A DNA stretch of 64,000 nt from Paenibacillus typhae (GCF_900099765.1 NZ_FNDX01000021.1:1-64000), one strand, 5' to 3'. Counted from the stretch's first letter, positions 52,658 through 61,616 are shown. A program made the numbers and translations. The notes: a model not told the origin generated them from the letters alone.

Positions 52658-53840
52658 GCGTTTGCTTCCGCTTATCCTTTGTCTCTCCCTGCTTGCCGCC
52701 ACCCAGACCGGATGCTGGAGCAGCAAGGAGATCGAGGATCTGGCGCTTTATACCGGCCTCGCCCTCGATAAGGGAGAGCTGACCAAGGCGGAGCAGGAGC
52801 TGGAGGATAAAGGCATCACCTATTCCAAGCAGAACAAGATTACGGCAACGATTCAGGTTATTCCGGTGAAGACTACAGGGAGTAAGGACAAGCAGGGCGG
52901 CCAGCAGGGCACGCCTTACCAGAATGTCTCCGGCACCGGGGATTCGTTGCTAGAAATTTTCCGCCAGTACTCCATCCGGAACGAACGTCCGATTGTCGGC
53001 CATCATCTTAAGGTCATCGTTATTTCAGCCGAACTGCTGAAGCAGCAGTCGATAGGGCAACTGATGGATTTTGTGCTCCGTGACAATGACATCCGCCCCA
53101 GTTCCATGGTTTTTATCAGCCAGGGCCGGGCAGAGGAGACGATGGTCTCCAAACGCAGTGATGAAGTCCCTTCCGTTCATATCCGGCAGATGCTCCGCAA
53201 CAGGAGCAGAACAAGTAAAGTGCTGAGTCCGATGATTCTGTCTAAACTGGACGCACTCATACACTCCAAGCGGAGTTTTGCGCTGCAGAATCTTGTTACT
53301 GCGGATGGCGAGACCGAGTTTGCCGGAGCAGCGGTTGTTAAGGGGGGCACTGGGCATTGGGTCGGCAACCTGAATCAGGAAGACACTGAATGCCTCTCAT
53401 GGCTGACCGGCAAGGGTGATACCGGCGTCATCAAAGCTTATGACTGGGACAATGAGCCGATGACCTATGAGATGAAAGCGATGAAGAGCAAGATCAAAGC
53501 CCGTTCGGACGGGGATAAGATTCGGTTTGAGGTGTCCATCGAGACAGAGGGCCGGCTGATTGAAACGTGGAACACCTCAAGCATCCTTTCATCAGGCGAT
53601 AATACGGAAAAGGCCGCCAAGCTATTTGAAGAAAAGCTGAAGCAGATGATGGAGCATATGATCAGCAAGCTGCAGCAGGATTATAAGGCTGATGTGGCCG
53701 GCTTCGGGGATGCGCTCAGCATCCAGCAGCCCCGGGCATGGAAAAAGGTCGAAGACCACTGGGACGAAGTGTTCAGCCGCGCCCGGATCAGCTTCAAGTA
53801 TGACCTTAAGATTACGGATTTCGGATCATTTACCGAGTAG
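52650..53840 (+). CDS. GerA-family spore germination protein, C subunit (lipoprotein)
   Basis: The 396-residue lipoprotein has signal and lipobox (CLSLLAATQTGC) followed by WSSKEIEDLALYTGLALDKG, typical of GerAC. The start overlaps the B gene's stop by eight bases (ATGTATAG). It is anchored on the outer face of the inner spore membrane. The three-gene order A-B-C is the standard germinant receptor operon. Confidence 0.92.
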   Translation: MYRRLLPLILCLSLLAATQTGCWSSKEIEDLALYTGLALDKGELTKAEQELEDKGITYSKQNKITATIQVIPVKTTGSKDKQGGQQGTPYQNVSGTGDSLLEIFRQYSIRNERPIVGHHLKVIVISAELLKQQSIGQLMDFVLRDNDIRPSSMVFISQGRAEETMVSKRSDEVPSVHIRQMLRNRSRTSKVLSPMILSKLDALIHSKRSFALQNLVTADGETEFAGAAVVKGGTGHWVGNLNQEDTECLSWLTGKGDTGVIKAYDWDNEPMTYEMKAMKSKIKARSDGDKIRFEVSIETEGRLIETWNTSSILSSGDNTEKAAKLFEEKLKQMMEHMISKLQQDYKADVAGFGDALSIQQPRAWKKVEDHWDEVFSRARISFKYDLKITDFGSFTE

Positions 53841-53867
53841 TGTTCCGGCTTCAGCGGTCATGTATAT

Positions 53868-53912
53868 AAAAAACCGGCAAGCTTTCGCATCACGAAATTT
53901 GCCGGTTTTTTT
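53868..53912. terminator. Bidirectional terminator
   Basis: AAAAAACCGGCAA (53868-53880) pairs with TTGCCGGTTTTTT (53899-53911), with a 18-base loop. It separates the gerC-like and GH42 genes. Confidence 0.9.
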
Positions 53913-53937
53913 GTATATTCAAAATCTTAGAATCGTC

Positions 53938-55968
53938 TTACTTCTTATCGGACAAAATCAGAACACCCCGGCCCGGAACCATGGCCGTGCCGCTATAGGT
54001 TTGGCCGGTAAGCAGATCAGTGCGCTCCGCTGTCCCGATATCCGCGCCAAGCTCCTCCTCCTTGTGGTTCAAGAGGAACAGATACGATACGCCGTCCTTC
54101 ACACGCTGAACGGACTCGATGCCTTCCGGTGCCTTAACCAGCGGCATGATGCCGTTCTCCTCGCACAGGGTCGTGAGGAAGCCATGCAGGAAGCTGGCCT
54201 CCGGACTGGAAGCCACATAATAAGCTTTGCCTTCCCCGAAGCTGTTCGCGGTCAATACCGGCATGCCCTTGTAAAAGTCTGATCCGTAGCGGGCCAGCAC
54301 TTCTGCTCCTTCAGAGTGAATCAGATCACAGAGCAGATTGCAGCTGTAAGTGCCGCTTAATGCTCCCCAGTCACTGCTCATAACGATTTCGTTGCTCATC
54401 TCAGGCAGCAGCGCATCGATCTCCTCCGCCCAGATGCCGAGCACCTTGCGCAGCTCTCCCGGATAGCCCCCTACGGTAACCAGATCATTTTCATTGACGA
54501 TCCCGCTGAAGAAGGTGGTCACGAAGGTCCCGCCTGCCTTGACGAAAGCCTCAACCTTAGCGGCAAAGCCCGGCTTGATCATGTACATTACCGGTGCGAT
54601 CACCACTTTGTACCTGGACAGATCTTCTTCCACACCGATGATATCGGCCTCAATATTTTGCTGGTAGAGCGCATCATAATATTTATGCACTTCTTTTACA
54701 TAATCAAGGGCAACGGTCGGTCCGCTCGAGAGGTCAAGCGCCCAGCGGTTCTCCCAGTCATAGATAATCCCGATCTGCGCTGCACTGTTCGCGTCCAGCA
54801 GCTCATCGCCAAGCAGCGCAAGCTCCCACCCGAGCTCTGCACATTCACGGAAGACGCGGGTGTGCTCGTGGCCGACATGCTCGATAACGGCACCGTGGTA
54901 CTTCTCGCAGGCACCGATAGAACGGCGCAGCTGGAAGAACAGCACGGTGTCCGCCCCGCGCGCTACCGCCTGGTAGCTCCACAGACGCATCACGCCCGGG
55001 CGCTTGAGCGAGTTGTACGGCATCCAGTTCTGCTGGCTCGGGGTCTGCTCCATCAGCATGAACGGCTGGCCGTTCTTCAATCCGCGCATCAGATCATGCG
55101 TCATCGCCGTAAAGCTGACCGGAGTATCAAGCGCCGGATAGTTATCCCAGGAGATCACGTCCATATGCTTGGCCCACTCAAAATAATCCAGCTCCGGATA
55201 GAAGCCCATCAGGTTGGTGGTTACCGGAATATTAGGGCTGTGCTCCCGGATGGCCTCCTTTTCCAGCTTGTAGCATTCCAGCAGGCTGTGAGACATGAAC
55301 CTCCGGTAATCCAGGGAAATACCCTGGAAATTGGTACGGTTCCCGTTCCATTCCTCACTCAGCTCATTCGGCACCACAATTTCTTCCCAGTCATAGAAGA
55401 CATGTCCCCAGAACTTGGTATTCCATGCCTTGTTCAGTGCGTCCAGCGTGCCGTAACGGTCCTTCAGCCAGACCCGGAAGGCCGCTGCAGACTGCTCGGA
55501 ATAATCATATCCGCCGTATTCATTGGAGATATGCCAGATCAGCAGCGCCGGATGGTCCTTATAACGTTCAGCCAGCTTGCCGGCGAGCCTGGCCGAATAT
55601 TTGCGGTATACCGGGCTGTTCGGATTGGAGTTATGGCGTCCGCCGAATTTACGTTTTCTGCCCTGGACATCAACACGGGTCACTTCAGGATAGCGGTGTG
55701 CCATCCATGCCGGATGTGCGCCTGTTCCCGTTGCCAGACATACATAAGTTCCATTTTTATATAGCCGGTCCATCAGCTCATCCAGCTCCGAGAAGTCATA
55801 TGTATCTTCAGAAGGCTGAATCATCGCCCAGGAAAAGACGTTAATCGTCGCTACATCAATCCCGGCCAGCTTAAACATCCGTTCATCCTCTGCCCATACC
55901 GGGGCATCCCACTGCTCGGGATTATAATCACCGCCGTACCAGATTTTCGGTAATTTATTGTTGATCAC
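53938..55968 (-). CDS. GH42 beta-galactosidase (zinc-free subtype)
   Basis: The 676-residue enzyme begins at GTG (VINNKLPKIWYGGDYNPEQW). The first GTG (55977) touches the AAGGAA site, whereas the GTG at 55968 is properly spaced. Catalytic Glu residues lie in WHISNEYGGYD (about 150) and FMLMEQTPSQQNW (about 307). The Cys-x-Cys-xx-Cys cluster of zinc-binding GH42 enzymes is absent here. It is cytoplasmic (no signal peptide) and cleaves terminal beta-galactosides. It diverges from an AraC regulator that probably controls it. Confidence 0.92.
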   Translation of the reverse strand: MINNKLPKIWYGGDYNPEQWDAPVWAEDERMFKLAGIDVATINVFSWAMIQPSEDTYDFSELDELMDRLYKNGTYVCLATGTGAHPAWMAHRYPEVTRVDVQGRKRKFGGRHNSNPNSPVYRKYSARLAGKLAERYKDHPALLIWHISNEYGGYDYSEQSAAAFRVWLKDRYGTLDALNKAWNTKFWGHVFYDWEEIVVPNELSEEWNGNRTNFQGISLDYRRFMSHSLLECYKLEKEAIREHSPNIPVTTNLMGFYPELDYFEWAKHMDVISWDNYPALDTPVSFTAMTHDLMRGLKNGQPFMLMEQTPSQQNWMPYNSLKRPGVMRLWSYQAVARGADTVLFFQLRRSIGACEKYHGAVIEHVGHEHTRVFRECAELGWELALLGDELLDANSAAQIGIIYDWENRWALDLSSGPTVALDYVKEVHKYYDALYQQNIEADIIGVEEDLSRYKVVIAPVMYMIKPGFAAKVEAFVKAGGTFVTTFFSGIVNENDLVTVGGYPGELRKVLGIWAEEIDALLPEMSNEIVMSSDWGALSGTYSCNLLCDLIHSEGAEVLARYGSDFYKGMPVLTANSFGEGKAYYVASSPEASFLHGFLTTLCEENGIMPLVKAPEGIESVQRVKDGVSYLFLLNHKEEELGADIGTAERTDLLTGQTYSGTAMVPGRGVLILSDKK

Positions 55969-55991
55969 GAATCGCACTTCCTTTATAGTAT

Positions 55992-56020
55992 AAGTATATA
56001 CTTAGTTTAACCCTTAAACT
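55992..56020. promoter_or_regulatory. Two adjacent palindromes between GH42 and AraC genes
   Basis: AAGTATATACTT (55992-56003) is a perfect 12-bp palindrome, and AGTTTAA-CCC-TTAAACT (56004-56020) is a perfect 7-bp inverted repeat. They sit about 25-50 bases upstream of the GH42 start, as an operator or promoter-overlapping site might. Confidence 0.5.
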
Positions 56021-56088
56021 TACCGCTATAAATATAAAATTCGCGCCATAACATATAATAATATGGCATTACACAGAGGTGACTTCTA

Positions 56089-56925
56089 TTGTTAGCTTCA
56101 CCCCCGCGCAGAATTGTATTCGCCCGCGAAGGCGGGGAGCATCTGCCAATTACACTGGACAGCATGGGCTATAATCCTGATCAGGAAAAAGTTTCGCGGC
56201 CGGACGGCTATTACGTCTATCACTGGCTGCAGACGGCTTCCGGCGAAGGGATTATCCATTTCGAGGACAAGAAGCTCACCCTGTCCGAAGGCAGCGGCAT
56301 CTTACTGCTGCCAGGCACTCCGCACAGGTATGAGGCGCTATCGTCACAGAACTGGTGCACTTACTATCTCACCTTCGGCGGCAGCTCATCCCGGCACATC
56401 CTTGAATCTGCAGGCATGCACAGGAATTCCTTTTACCGCTGGGAGAATGAATCGCCGTTGACCGTAATGCTGCAGGATATGCTGGACCGGCATGATGCTG
56501 CTGCAGACATGTTCAGCCTGGGCGTGTCCACCGATGCCTACCGCTTCCTGCTGACGCTTAACAAGTACGGTCACCTGCATAACAATACCTCCATCTCCCG
56601 GAATGTCGACAAGCTTCAGCCGCTCCTGAAGTGGATGGACAGCCATTACGGCGATCCGTCTATCGGCCTGTATGATCTTGCTTCACAGCTTGATGTGTCG
56701 GGCCGCCATCTTAACAGCCTGTTCCTGCAGACCTTCGGACTTTCTCCTTACGCTTATTTCGTACGCCTGCGGATCCGCAAGAGTAAGGAATTACTGGTCA
56801 GCAAGCCGGCTATGACTGTCAAAACCATCTCGCAGCTGGTCGGCTTCCGCGATGTCAGCCACTTCGTAGCCACCTTCCGCAAGCAGTCCGGCACAACACC
56901 GGATCAGTTCCGGCGGCTGCACTGA
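56089..56925 (+). CDS. AraC-family transcriptional regulator
   Basis: The 278-residue protein has an N-terminal cupin-like sugar-sensing domain (IIHFEDKKLTLSEGSGILLLPG) and two C-terminal helix-turn-helix motifs (LDVSGRHLNSLFLQTFGLSPYAYF split across, then TVKTISQLVGFRDVSHFVATF). It probably activates the divergent GH42 gene in response to a sugar. The start is TTG with GAGGTGA upstream. Confidence 0.9.
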   Translation: MLASPPRRIVFAREGGEHLPITLDSMGYNPDQEKVSRPDGYYVYHWLQTASGEGIIHFEDKKLTLSEGSGILLLPGTPHRYEALSSQNWCTYYLTFGGSSSRHILESAGMHRNSFYRWENESPLTVMLQDMLDRHDAAADMFSLGVSTDAYRFLLTLNKYGHLHNNTSISRNVDKLQPLLKWMDSHYGDPSIGLYDLASQLDVSGRHLNSLFLQTFGLSPYAYFVRLRIRKSKELLVSKPAMTVKTISQLVGFRDVSHFVATFRKQSGTTPDQFRRLH

Positions 56926-56984
56926 CCGGCACTGCGCATATTGAAGTTGGTAAAAAGCAGTGTGCTCCGGGAATTCTGCGAATT

Positions 56985-57008
56985 CAAAGGCAAAAGTGCC
57001 TTTTGTTT
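56985..57008 (+). terminator. Terminator after the AraC gene
   Basis: CAAAGGCA (56985-56992) pairs with TGCCTTTTG (56997-57005), followed by TTT. Confidence 0.65.
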
Positions 57009-57046
57009 CGGGCTGCCCCTGGCAACGGATCACATTCCACGTCCTC

Positions 57047-57060
57047 AGGTGAGCTCACCT
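57047..57060. repeat. Perfect 14-bp palindrome
   Basis: AGGTGAGCTCACCT is identical to its reverse complement. It lies between converging genes without a neighbouring promoter, so its role is unclear. Confidence 0.35.
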
Positions 57061-57121
57061 TTAAACAAACAAGCAAGCGCATATCTGCCGAGGCTAGCTG
57101 GCCGAATAATTCAAAAACCAT

Positions 57122-57307
57122 TTAGTTGGATTTTCGCCATCTATTTTGATGAAAATTCACTGCCCAGAGTAATTAGGTGGAAATATGCCATCTAATTTAG
57201 CCGGAAAGCCTTACTGCAGGCAATTTAGATATAATTAAGTGTGCTTTTTCCATCTATTTTCCCAAAACGATGTTTCGGAAGAATATTAGGTGGTGAAATT
57301 CCACTTA
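57122..57307. repeat. Family B four-unit element with family-A-like spacing
   Basis: Four imperfectly palindromic units TTAGGTGG-n7-CCATCTA start at 57122, 57173, 57235 and 57286, spaced 51, 62 and 51 bases. The core sequence differs from family A but the geometry is nearly the same. It lies in the gap between the converging AraC and LysR genes; no gene is visible in the rest of 56926-57568. Confidence 0.75.
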
Positions 57308-57432
57308 ATTCTGGGAAGAACACGCTGAGCGGGGGCACTGAGTGAGTTAGCTGATATAAAACACGGTGCATTAACATTGAGCCTTGGGCGAGAGTATTGG
57401 GCATTGTAATAGCTCTAACAAACAAATACATA

Positions 57433-57480
57433 AAACAGGGCACCGCTTTCCCGGATACTCCGGGTGCTGGTGCCCTGTTT
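57433..57480. terminator. Terminator between AraC and LysR regions
   Basis: AAACAGGGCACC (57433-57444) pairs with GGTGCCCTGTTT (57469-57480), with an inner stem CCCGGA/TCCGGG. Confidence 0.85.
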
Positions 57481-57568
57481 CTTTATCTCCGGCTTTCACG
57501 GGTTCCGTGAAGCGGAAGTCTGATTACTTAATCAACATCTGCAGGCAGGCCTCAGACAGAGGTCTGTT

Positions 57569-58486
57569 TCAGGCATCTACCCGTCTGCCCCCGGCAGCAG
57601 GGAGCTCATTGCAGAAGACTGCCTCCGGCAGATGCACCTTCAGCACTTCTATGAACTCGCGGAAGGCGCTTGTCATATACAGGTCACGCCGCCGGATGAA
57701 TACAGTCGGCACCTCTGCATAGCGTTCCGGGAACGGATAGCAGGAAATGCCCTGTGTGATATTCATCCGTCTGAAATAGGAGACCGGCAGCACCGCAAAG
57801 CCAATCCCCGCCCTGACGCAGGCCATCAGGCCCTCCATCGTCCCGAACTCCATCACCTTGCCCAGCCGGAGGCCCTCCTCCCTGAGCCAGGCATCCAGCC
57901 TCATCCGGTACAGGCACTCCGCATTCAGCATGAGCAGGGTCTGCCCGTGAATGGATTGCAAGTCCTCGTAGTCCATGCTGTCCGGAATGATCAGCCCCAA
58001 CTGCTCGTTGATAACCAGCTCCTGCACAATCTCCGGATGCTCGACCGGCCCATCCAGGAAGGCGCCCTGGACAGTATGCTGCAGAACAGCGTCGATCAGT
58101 TCAGAGGGTCTGCGAATCTGCAGCTGGACCTCAACGTCCGGATAGCAGCTGCGGTAGGCGGAGAGTATGGCAGGCAGCCGGACAGCAGCGGTTGTATCGG
58201 AGCCGACCATAATGGAGCCTTTGGGCACCGGCGAATCCAGAACCGCCTGCTGCGCTTCATCCAGCAGCTTGAAGATCCGGACTGTATATTCAAGCAGGGT
58301 TTGTCCGGCTGAAGTCAGCGTGATCCCCCGGCTGTGCCGGTAGAACAGCGGTGTCTTCAGCTCCTGCTCCAGCTGTTGAATCCGGGCCGTCACATTCGAT
58401 TGAACATAGCTCAGACTTTGCGCCGCTTTGGAGATGCTTCCTTCCTCGGCCACTGCCTGAAATACCCTGAGAAGCCCTATATCCAT
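57569..58486 (-). CDS. LysR-family transcriptional regulator
   Basis: The 305-residue protein has the LysR winged helix-turn-helix (FQAVAEEGSISKAAQSLSYV, residues 9-28) and an effector domain of usual length (about 90-290). It begins with GGAGGGGGAGT before ATG. The divergent gene is only the small ORF at 58831, so the regulated target is not obvious. Confidence 0.92.
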   Translation of the reverse strand: MDIGLLRVFQAVAEEGSISKAAQSLSYVQSNVTARIQQLEQELKTPLFYRHSRGITLTSAGQTLLEYTVRIFKLLDEAQQAVLDSPVPKGSIMVGSDTTAAVRLPAILSAYRSCYPDVEVQLQIRRPSELIDAVLQHTVQGAFLDGPVEHPEIVQELVINEQLGLIIPDSMDYEDLQSIHGQTLLMLNAECLYRMRLDAWLREEGLRLGKVMEFGTMEGLMACVRAGIGFAVLPVSYFRRMNITQGISCYPFPERYAEVPTVFIRRRDLYMTSAFREFIEVLKVHLPEAVFCNELPAAGGRRVDA

Positions 58487-58627
58487 AATCCGTTACTCCC
58501 CCTCCAAAAGCAGCCATCACTTGCAGTGATGCCCTCCATCATTTCCCTTCATTATACAAGAAAAGCTGCAGGGAATATGATGGAATTATAAAAGATGACT
58601 GCGTTGTCAGACCCAAGCTCCCCAACA

Positions 58628-58807
58628 AAACTCAAGTCTATGCTTCCGAGGCAAGTTTGCGCAGCCATATCAAGGGAGCGATCCTACAAACTTAAGTCTA
58701 TGCTTCCGAGGCAAGTTTGCGCAGCCATATCAAGGGAGCGATCCTACAAACTCAAGTCTATGCTTCCGAGGCAAGTTTGCGCAGCCATATCAAGGGAGCG
58801 ATCCTAC
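58628..58807. repeat. Three tandem 60-bp repeats
   Basis: A unit containing TATGCTTCCGAGGCAAG and, later, CAAGGGAGCGATCC repeats at exact 60-base intervals from 58628, with only C/T differences at one position. Each unit has AAGTTTG and CAAACTT, which pair across about 27 bases. The third copy runs straight into the ribosome site of the ORF at 58831. Confidence 0.9.
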
Positions 58808-58830
58808 AAACTTTTAAGGAGTGAACAAAA

Positions 58831-59058
58831 ATGGATACCAAACGTTGGAGCTTCAAGGTGCCCGGAGGCCAGGAAGGCAGCGAAAAAGCTATTGATATCA
58901 GCCGGATCACCACTGTGTATGAATTGCTCGCTATCATGCGCGGTGAAGAGAACGAACAGCCATCCAGCCCCGGCCCGGAAAGACGACCGCCAACAGCTCC
59001 TGTTCCCTTTTCCCGCCGCCTCGGCAGCAAAGGCAGAAGACGCCATCCCTCAGCTTAA
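58831..59058 (+). CDS. Small 75-residue ORF behind a repeat leader
   Basis: ATG follows TAAGGAGTGAACAAAA. The predicted product has a charged N-terminal half (MDTKRWSFKVPGG, ITTVYELLAIMRGEE) and a Pro/Arg-rich tail. I do not recognise it. A different overlapping frame (58595-59104) also stays open through the tandem repeats, but the ribosome site favours this one. Confidence 0.5.
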   Translation: MDTKRWSFKVPGGQEGSEKAIDISRITTVYELLAIMRGEENEQPSSPGPERRPPTAPVPFSRRLGSKGRRRHPSA

Positions 59059-59168
59059 GCCATGGGTAACCCTCAATAACGTACAGCAGAGATCTATACA
59101 CTGAAAGTCAGCACAGACGATCTGTGGAAGTTGGCACAGGGCCACCACCTCTGCCCGCTCCCGCAATT

Positions 59169-59354
59169 CTAACGGACAGTAGCGACCTTATTTACCCGAA
59201 AAACATAACTTTATCCGGTTAACGGACCGTAGCGCTCTTATCCCCTTACTTCCAGCCGCATTTGGCAGAAAATCCGGGGAATAGGAGCGCTGGTGTCCGT
59301 TAGCCTGCGAAAAAATATGATTTGTACGAAATAAAGGCTGCTCAGTCCGTTAGC
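59169..59354. repeat. Family A four-unit inverted element, copy 3
   Basis: Units start at 59169 and 59219 (forward) and at 59280 and 59330 (inverted). Spacings are 50, 61 and 50, as in the other copies. It lies directly beside the GH42 stop codon, in the gap after the small ORF. Confidence 0.85.
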
Positions 59355-59367
59355 TTCGAGCTGGCCG

Positions 59368-61497
59368 TTACCCTTCCAGCTCCAGAATCTCAACACCGTA
59401 TGGAGCAAGCAGCAGCAGACCTGAGCGCGTCTCTCCGCTGAATGCGCAGCGGTAATTCTTCTCCAGCGGCACGGCCTGCTCGGTCCGGCTGAGATTCAGC
59501 AGGAACAGGAAGCTGCCGTTCTCCCCGCTGCGCACGGAAGCCTGAACGCCGTCCGGCAGGCCGGCGAAGCGCCGGAGCCCGTGCCTGCCGGCCAGACTGC
59601 CAAGCAGTCCCGACCAGTAACGCTCCTCGGCATGAGTGCCGAAGTAGTACACCTCGCCTTTGCCGAAGCGGTTAACGGTGATTGCCGGAGTGCCGGCATA
59701 GAAATCATCGTTATACCAGGCTATAGGCTCTGCAGTAACCGGAGTCAGCAGATCGCACCACTGGCTGCAGGCAAAGGTATCACTGGCCTCGTCCCGGATT
59801 ACATGGGCAGCGCCGCCGATTGGATCATATTCATGCACCCAGACTCCGGCAGCGCGGCTCAAAAGGCCCGGCAGCGGCTGCATGACGCACACATTGTCCA
59901 TGTTCTTCACGCCTGTCCGGTTCGTCAGGATCAGCGTGCCGCCGGCAATTGCGTATTCCTCCAGCTGCGCCGCCAGCTCCTCGCCGAGCAGATACAGGCT
60001 TGGCGCAATGACCAGCTTATAGCCGTCCAGCGGCTCCCCCGCACGGATCACATCGCAGCCGATGCCAAGCTTCGTCAGGGCGCGGTGGATCTGCTTGATG
60101 TTCTCATAGTAATCGAACCCTTCAGCCTGCGGCTGAATATCCAGTGCCGCCTTCTGCTCATGGGAATGCAGAATCGCCACTTCAGCTTTAAGCACCGTTC
60201 CCTTGAGCTTACCGCTAAGCTGGTTCACCTCACTGCACAGCTGTGCAAACTCGGTGAACCTGCGGCCCGGCACATTGCTGTGGTCGATCAGCCCGTGCCA
60301 GTACTGCTCGGCACCGGCAATTGCGCTTCTCCAACGGAAATGAACAACCGTGTCCGCCCCCCGGGCGATGCTCTGCCAGGCATAGGCCCGGATGAAGCCG
60401 GGATATGGCGTACGCCACATCGGCATCCAGCATCCCGGCGGTCCGCTGAGCTGCTCCATAATCCAGAAGTTGCTCCGCTTGATCCCGCGTGTCACATCCA
60501 GCGACAGCGCCCCGCTGTAAGGAGTGGTCGCCTGCTTATCCGGCGACGTATTGGGATAATAATCAAAGGACGCGACATCCAGATCCGCACCGACCGCATA
60601 CATGTCCAGCCGCTGCGGATAGCTGTGGAAGTTGTGCGTAACGAAATGCCCCGGACATTCAGTGCGCAGAACCTCCAGCTGAGTCTGCTGGAATTTCACC
60701 ACCGCATCCCACTGGAAACGCTGGAAATCGAGCAGCAGCGAAGGATTCTGGAATTTTGACCCGCCATAAGGCACCGTCAGCTCGTTCCAGTCACTGTACT
60801 CACCGCTCCATACCACTGTTCCCCACTCGGCATTTACCCGGTCCAGGCTGCCGTACTTGCCTTGAACCCAGCTGCGGAACGCCGTATTGCAGGCATCGCA
60901 ATGACAGTCGATCATCCCGAATTCATTGTCGGTCTGCCAGCCGATTACCGCCGGATGTCCGCTGTAATGGCGGGCCAGCTTCTCAACGATACGCGTGCCG
61001 TACATACGCAGTGACCCGCTGTTATAGCAGCGGTGTCCGCGCACGCCCGGATGATAGATTTGCCCGTCCGAGAATACCGGCAATACATCAGGATACGCCG
61101 TTGTCAGCCAGCGCGGCGGTGTTGCTGTAGGCGTTCCGATGACAACCTGCATACCATAGCGGTGCAGCAGATCGATCGCCCGGTCGAGCCATCCAAACTC
61201 AAAGCGCCCTTCTGACGGCTCAAGCCGGCTCCAGGCAAATTCGGCTACCCTGACCACCCGGACGCCGGTTTCCTTCATTAACTTTATGTCCTCTTCCCAC
61301 AACGACTCATCCCAATGCTCCGGATAATAGTCAACGCCGATCTGGACGTTGCTGTGGTCACTCTTTTCTCCACTAAATTTACCCTGTTCCCTGCTATAGG
61401 CACTCTTTTCCTTACTGTATTCACTCAGTCCCCTACTGTAATCACTATTCCCCTTGATGTAACCGCTCTCTTCTTTACCGTAACTGTTCATCCCCAT
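59368..61497 (-). CDS. GH42 beta-galactosidase (zinc-binding subtype) with repeat N-terminus
   Basis: The 709-residue enzyme has catalytic Glu in WQTDNEFG (about 192) and in FWIMEQLSGPPGCW. A CxCxxC cluster (DCHCDACNT) after the acid/base Glu matches the zinc site of many GH42 enzymes. Residues 5-50 form about six seven-residue repeats (DYSRGLS, EYSKEKS, AYSREQG, KFSGEKS) before the normal domain. The start is placed at 61497, with AAGGAG 9 bases upstream. It follows the ABC transporter genes, so it probably cleaves imported beta-galactosides in the cytoplasm. Confidence 0.92.
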   Translation of the reverse strand: MGMNSYGKEESGYIKGNSDYSRGLSEYSKEKSAYSREQGKFSGEKSDHSNVQIGVDYYPEHWDESLWEEDIKLMKETGVRVVRVAEFAWSRLEPSEGRFEFGWLDRAIDLLHRYGMQVVIGTPTATPPRWLTTAYPDVLPVFSDGQIYHPGVRGHRCYNSGSLRMYGTRIVEKLARHYSGHPAVIGWQTDNEFGMIDCHCDACNTAFRSWVQGKYGSLDRVNAEWGTVVWSGEYSDWNELTVPYGGSKFQNPSLLLDFQRFQWDAVVKFQQTQLEVLRTECPGHFVTHNFHSYPQRLDMYAVGADLDVASFDYYPNTSPDKQATTPYSGALSLDVTRGIKRSNFWIMEQLSGPPGCWMPMWRTPYPGFIRAYAWQSIARGADTVVHFRWRSAIAGAEQYWHGLIDHSNVPGRRFTEFAQLCSEVNQLSGKLKGTVLKAEVAILHSHEQKAALDIQPQAEGFDYYENIKQIHRALTKLGIGCDVIRAGEPLDGYKLVIAPSLYLLGEELAAQLEEYAIAGGTLILTNRTGVKNMDNVCVMQPLPGLLSRAAGVWVHEYDPIGGAAHVIRDEASDTFACSQWCDLLTPVTAEPIAWYNDDFYAGTPAITVNRFGKGEVYYFGTHAEERYWSGLLGSLAGRHGLRRFAGLPDGVQASVRSGENGSFLFLLNLSRTEQAVPLEKNYRCAFSGETRSGLLLLAPYGVEILELEG

Positions 61498-61538
61498 TGA
61501 CTCGCTCTCCTTTCCTGCATGGTTCCATCTTACCAAAA

Positions 61539-61583
61539 AGGCGCCCCCGCCTCACATCACTGATGCGAGAGGCGGGAACGCCC
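61539..61583 (-). terminator. Hairpin between sugar-binding protein and GH42 gene
   Basis: On the minus strand GGCGTTCCCGCCTC pairs with GAGGCGGGGGCGCC and is followed by TTTTGG. It is placed in front of the GH42 gene and could attenuate it relative to the ABC genes. Confidence 0.6.
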
Positions 61584-61616
61584 CGGCAAATCCACTTGCT
61601 TAATCCAACTTTAACG

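Noticed and set aside
58595..59104. A 169-residue frame through the 60-bp repeats
   Set aside because: It stays open because the period is a multiple of three; it lacks a ribosome site, and the ORF at 58831 has one.
13539..59354. Family A repeats as a CRISPR array
   Set aside because: Units are inverted in pairs, few, dispersed and without uniform spacers or cas genes.
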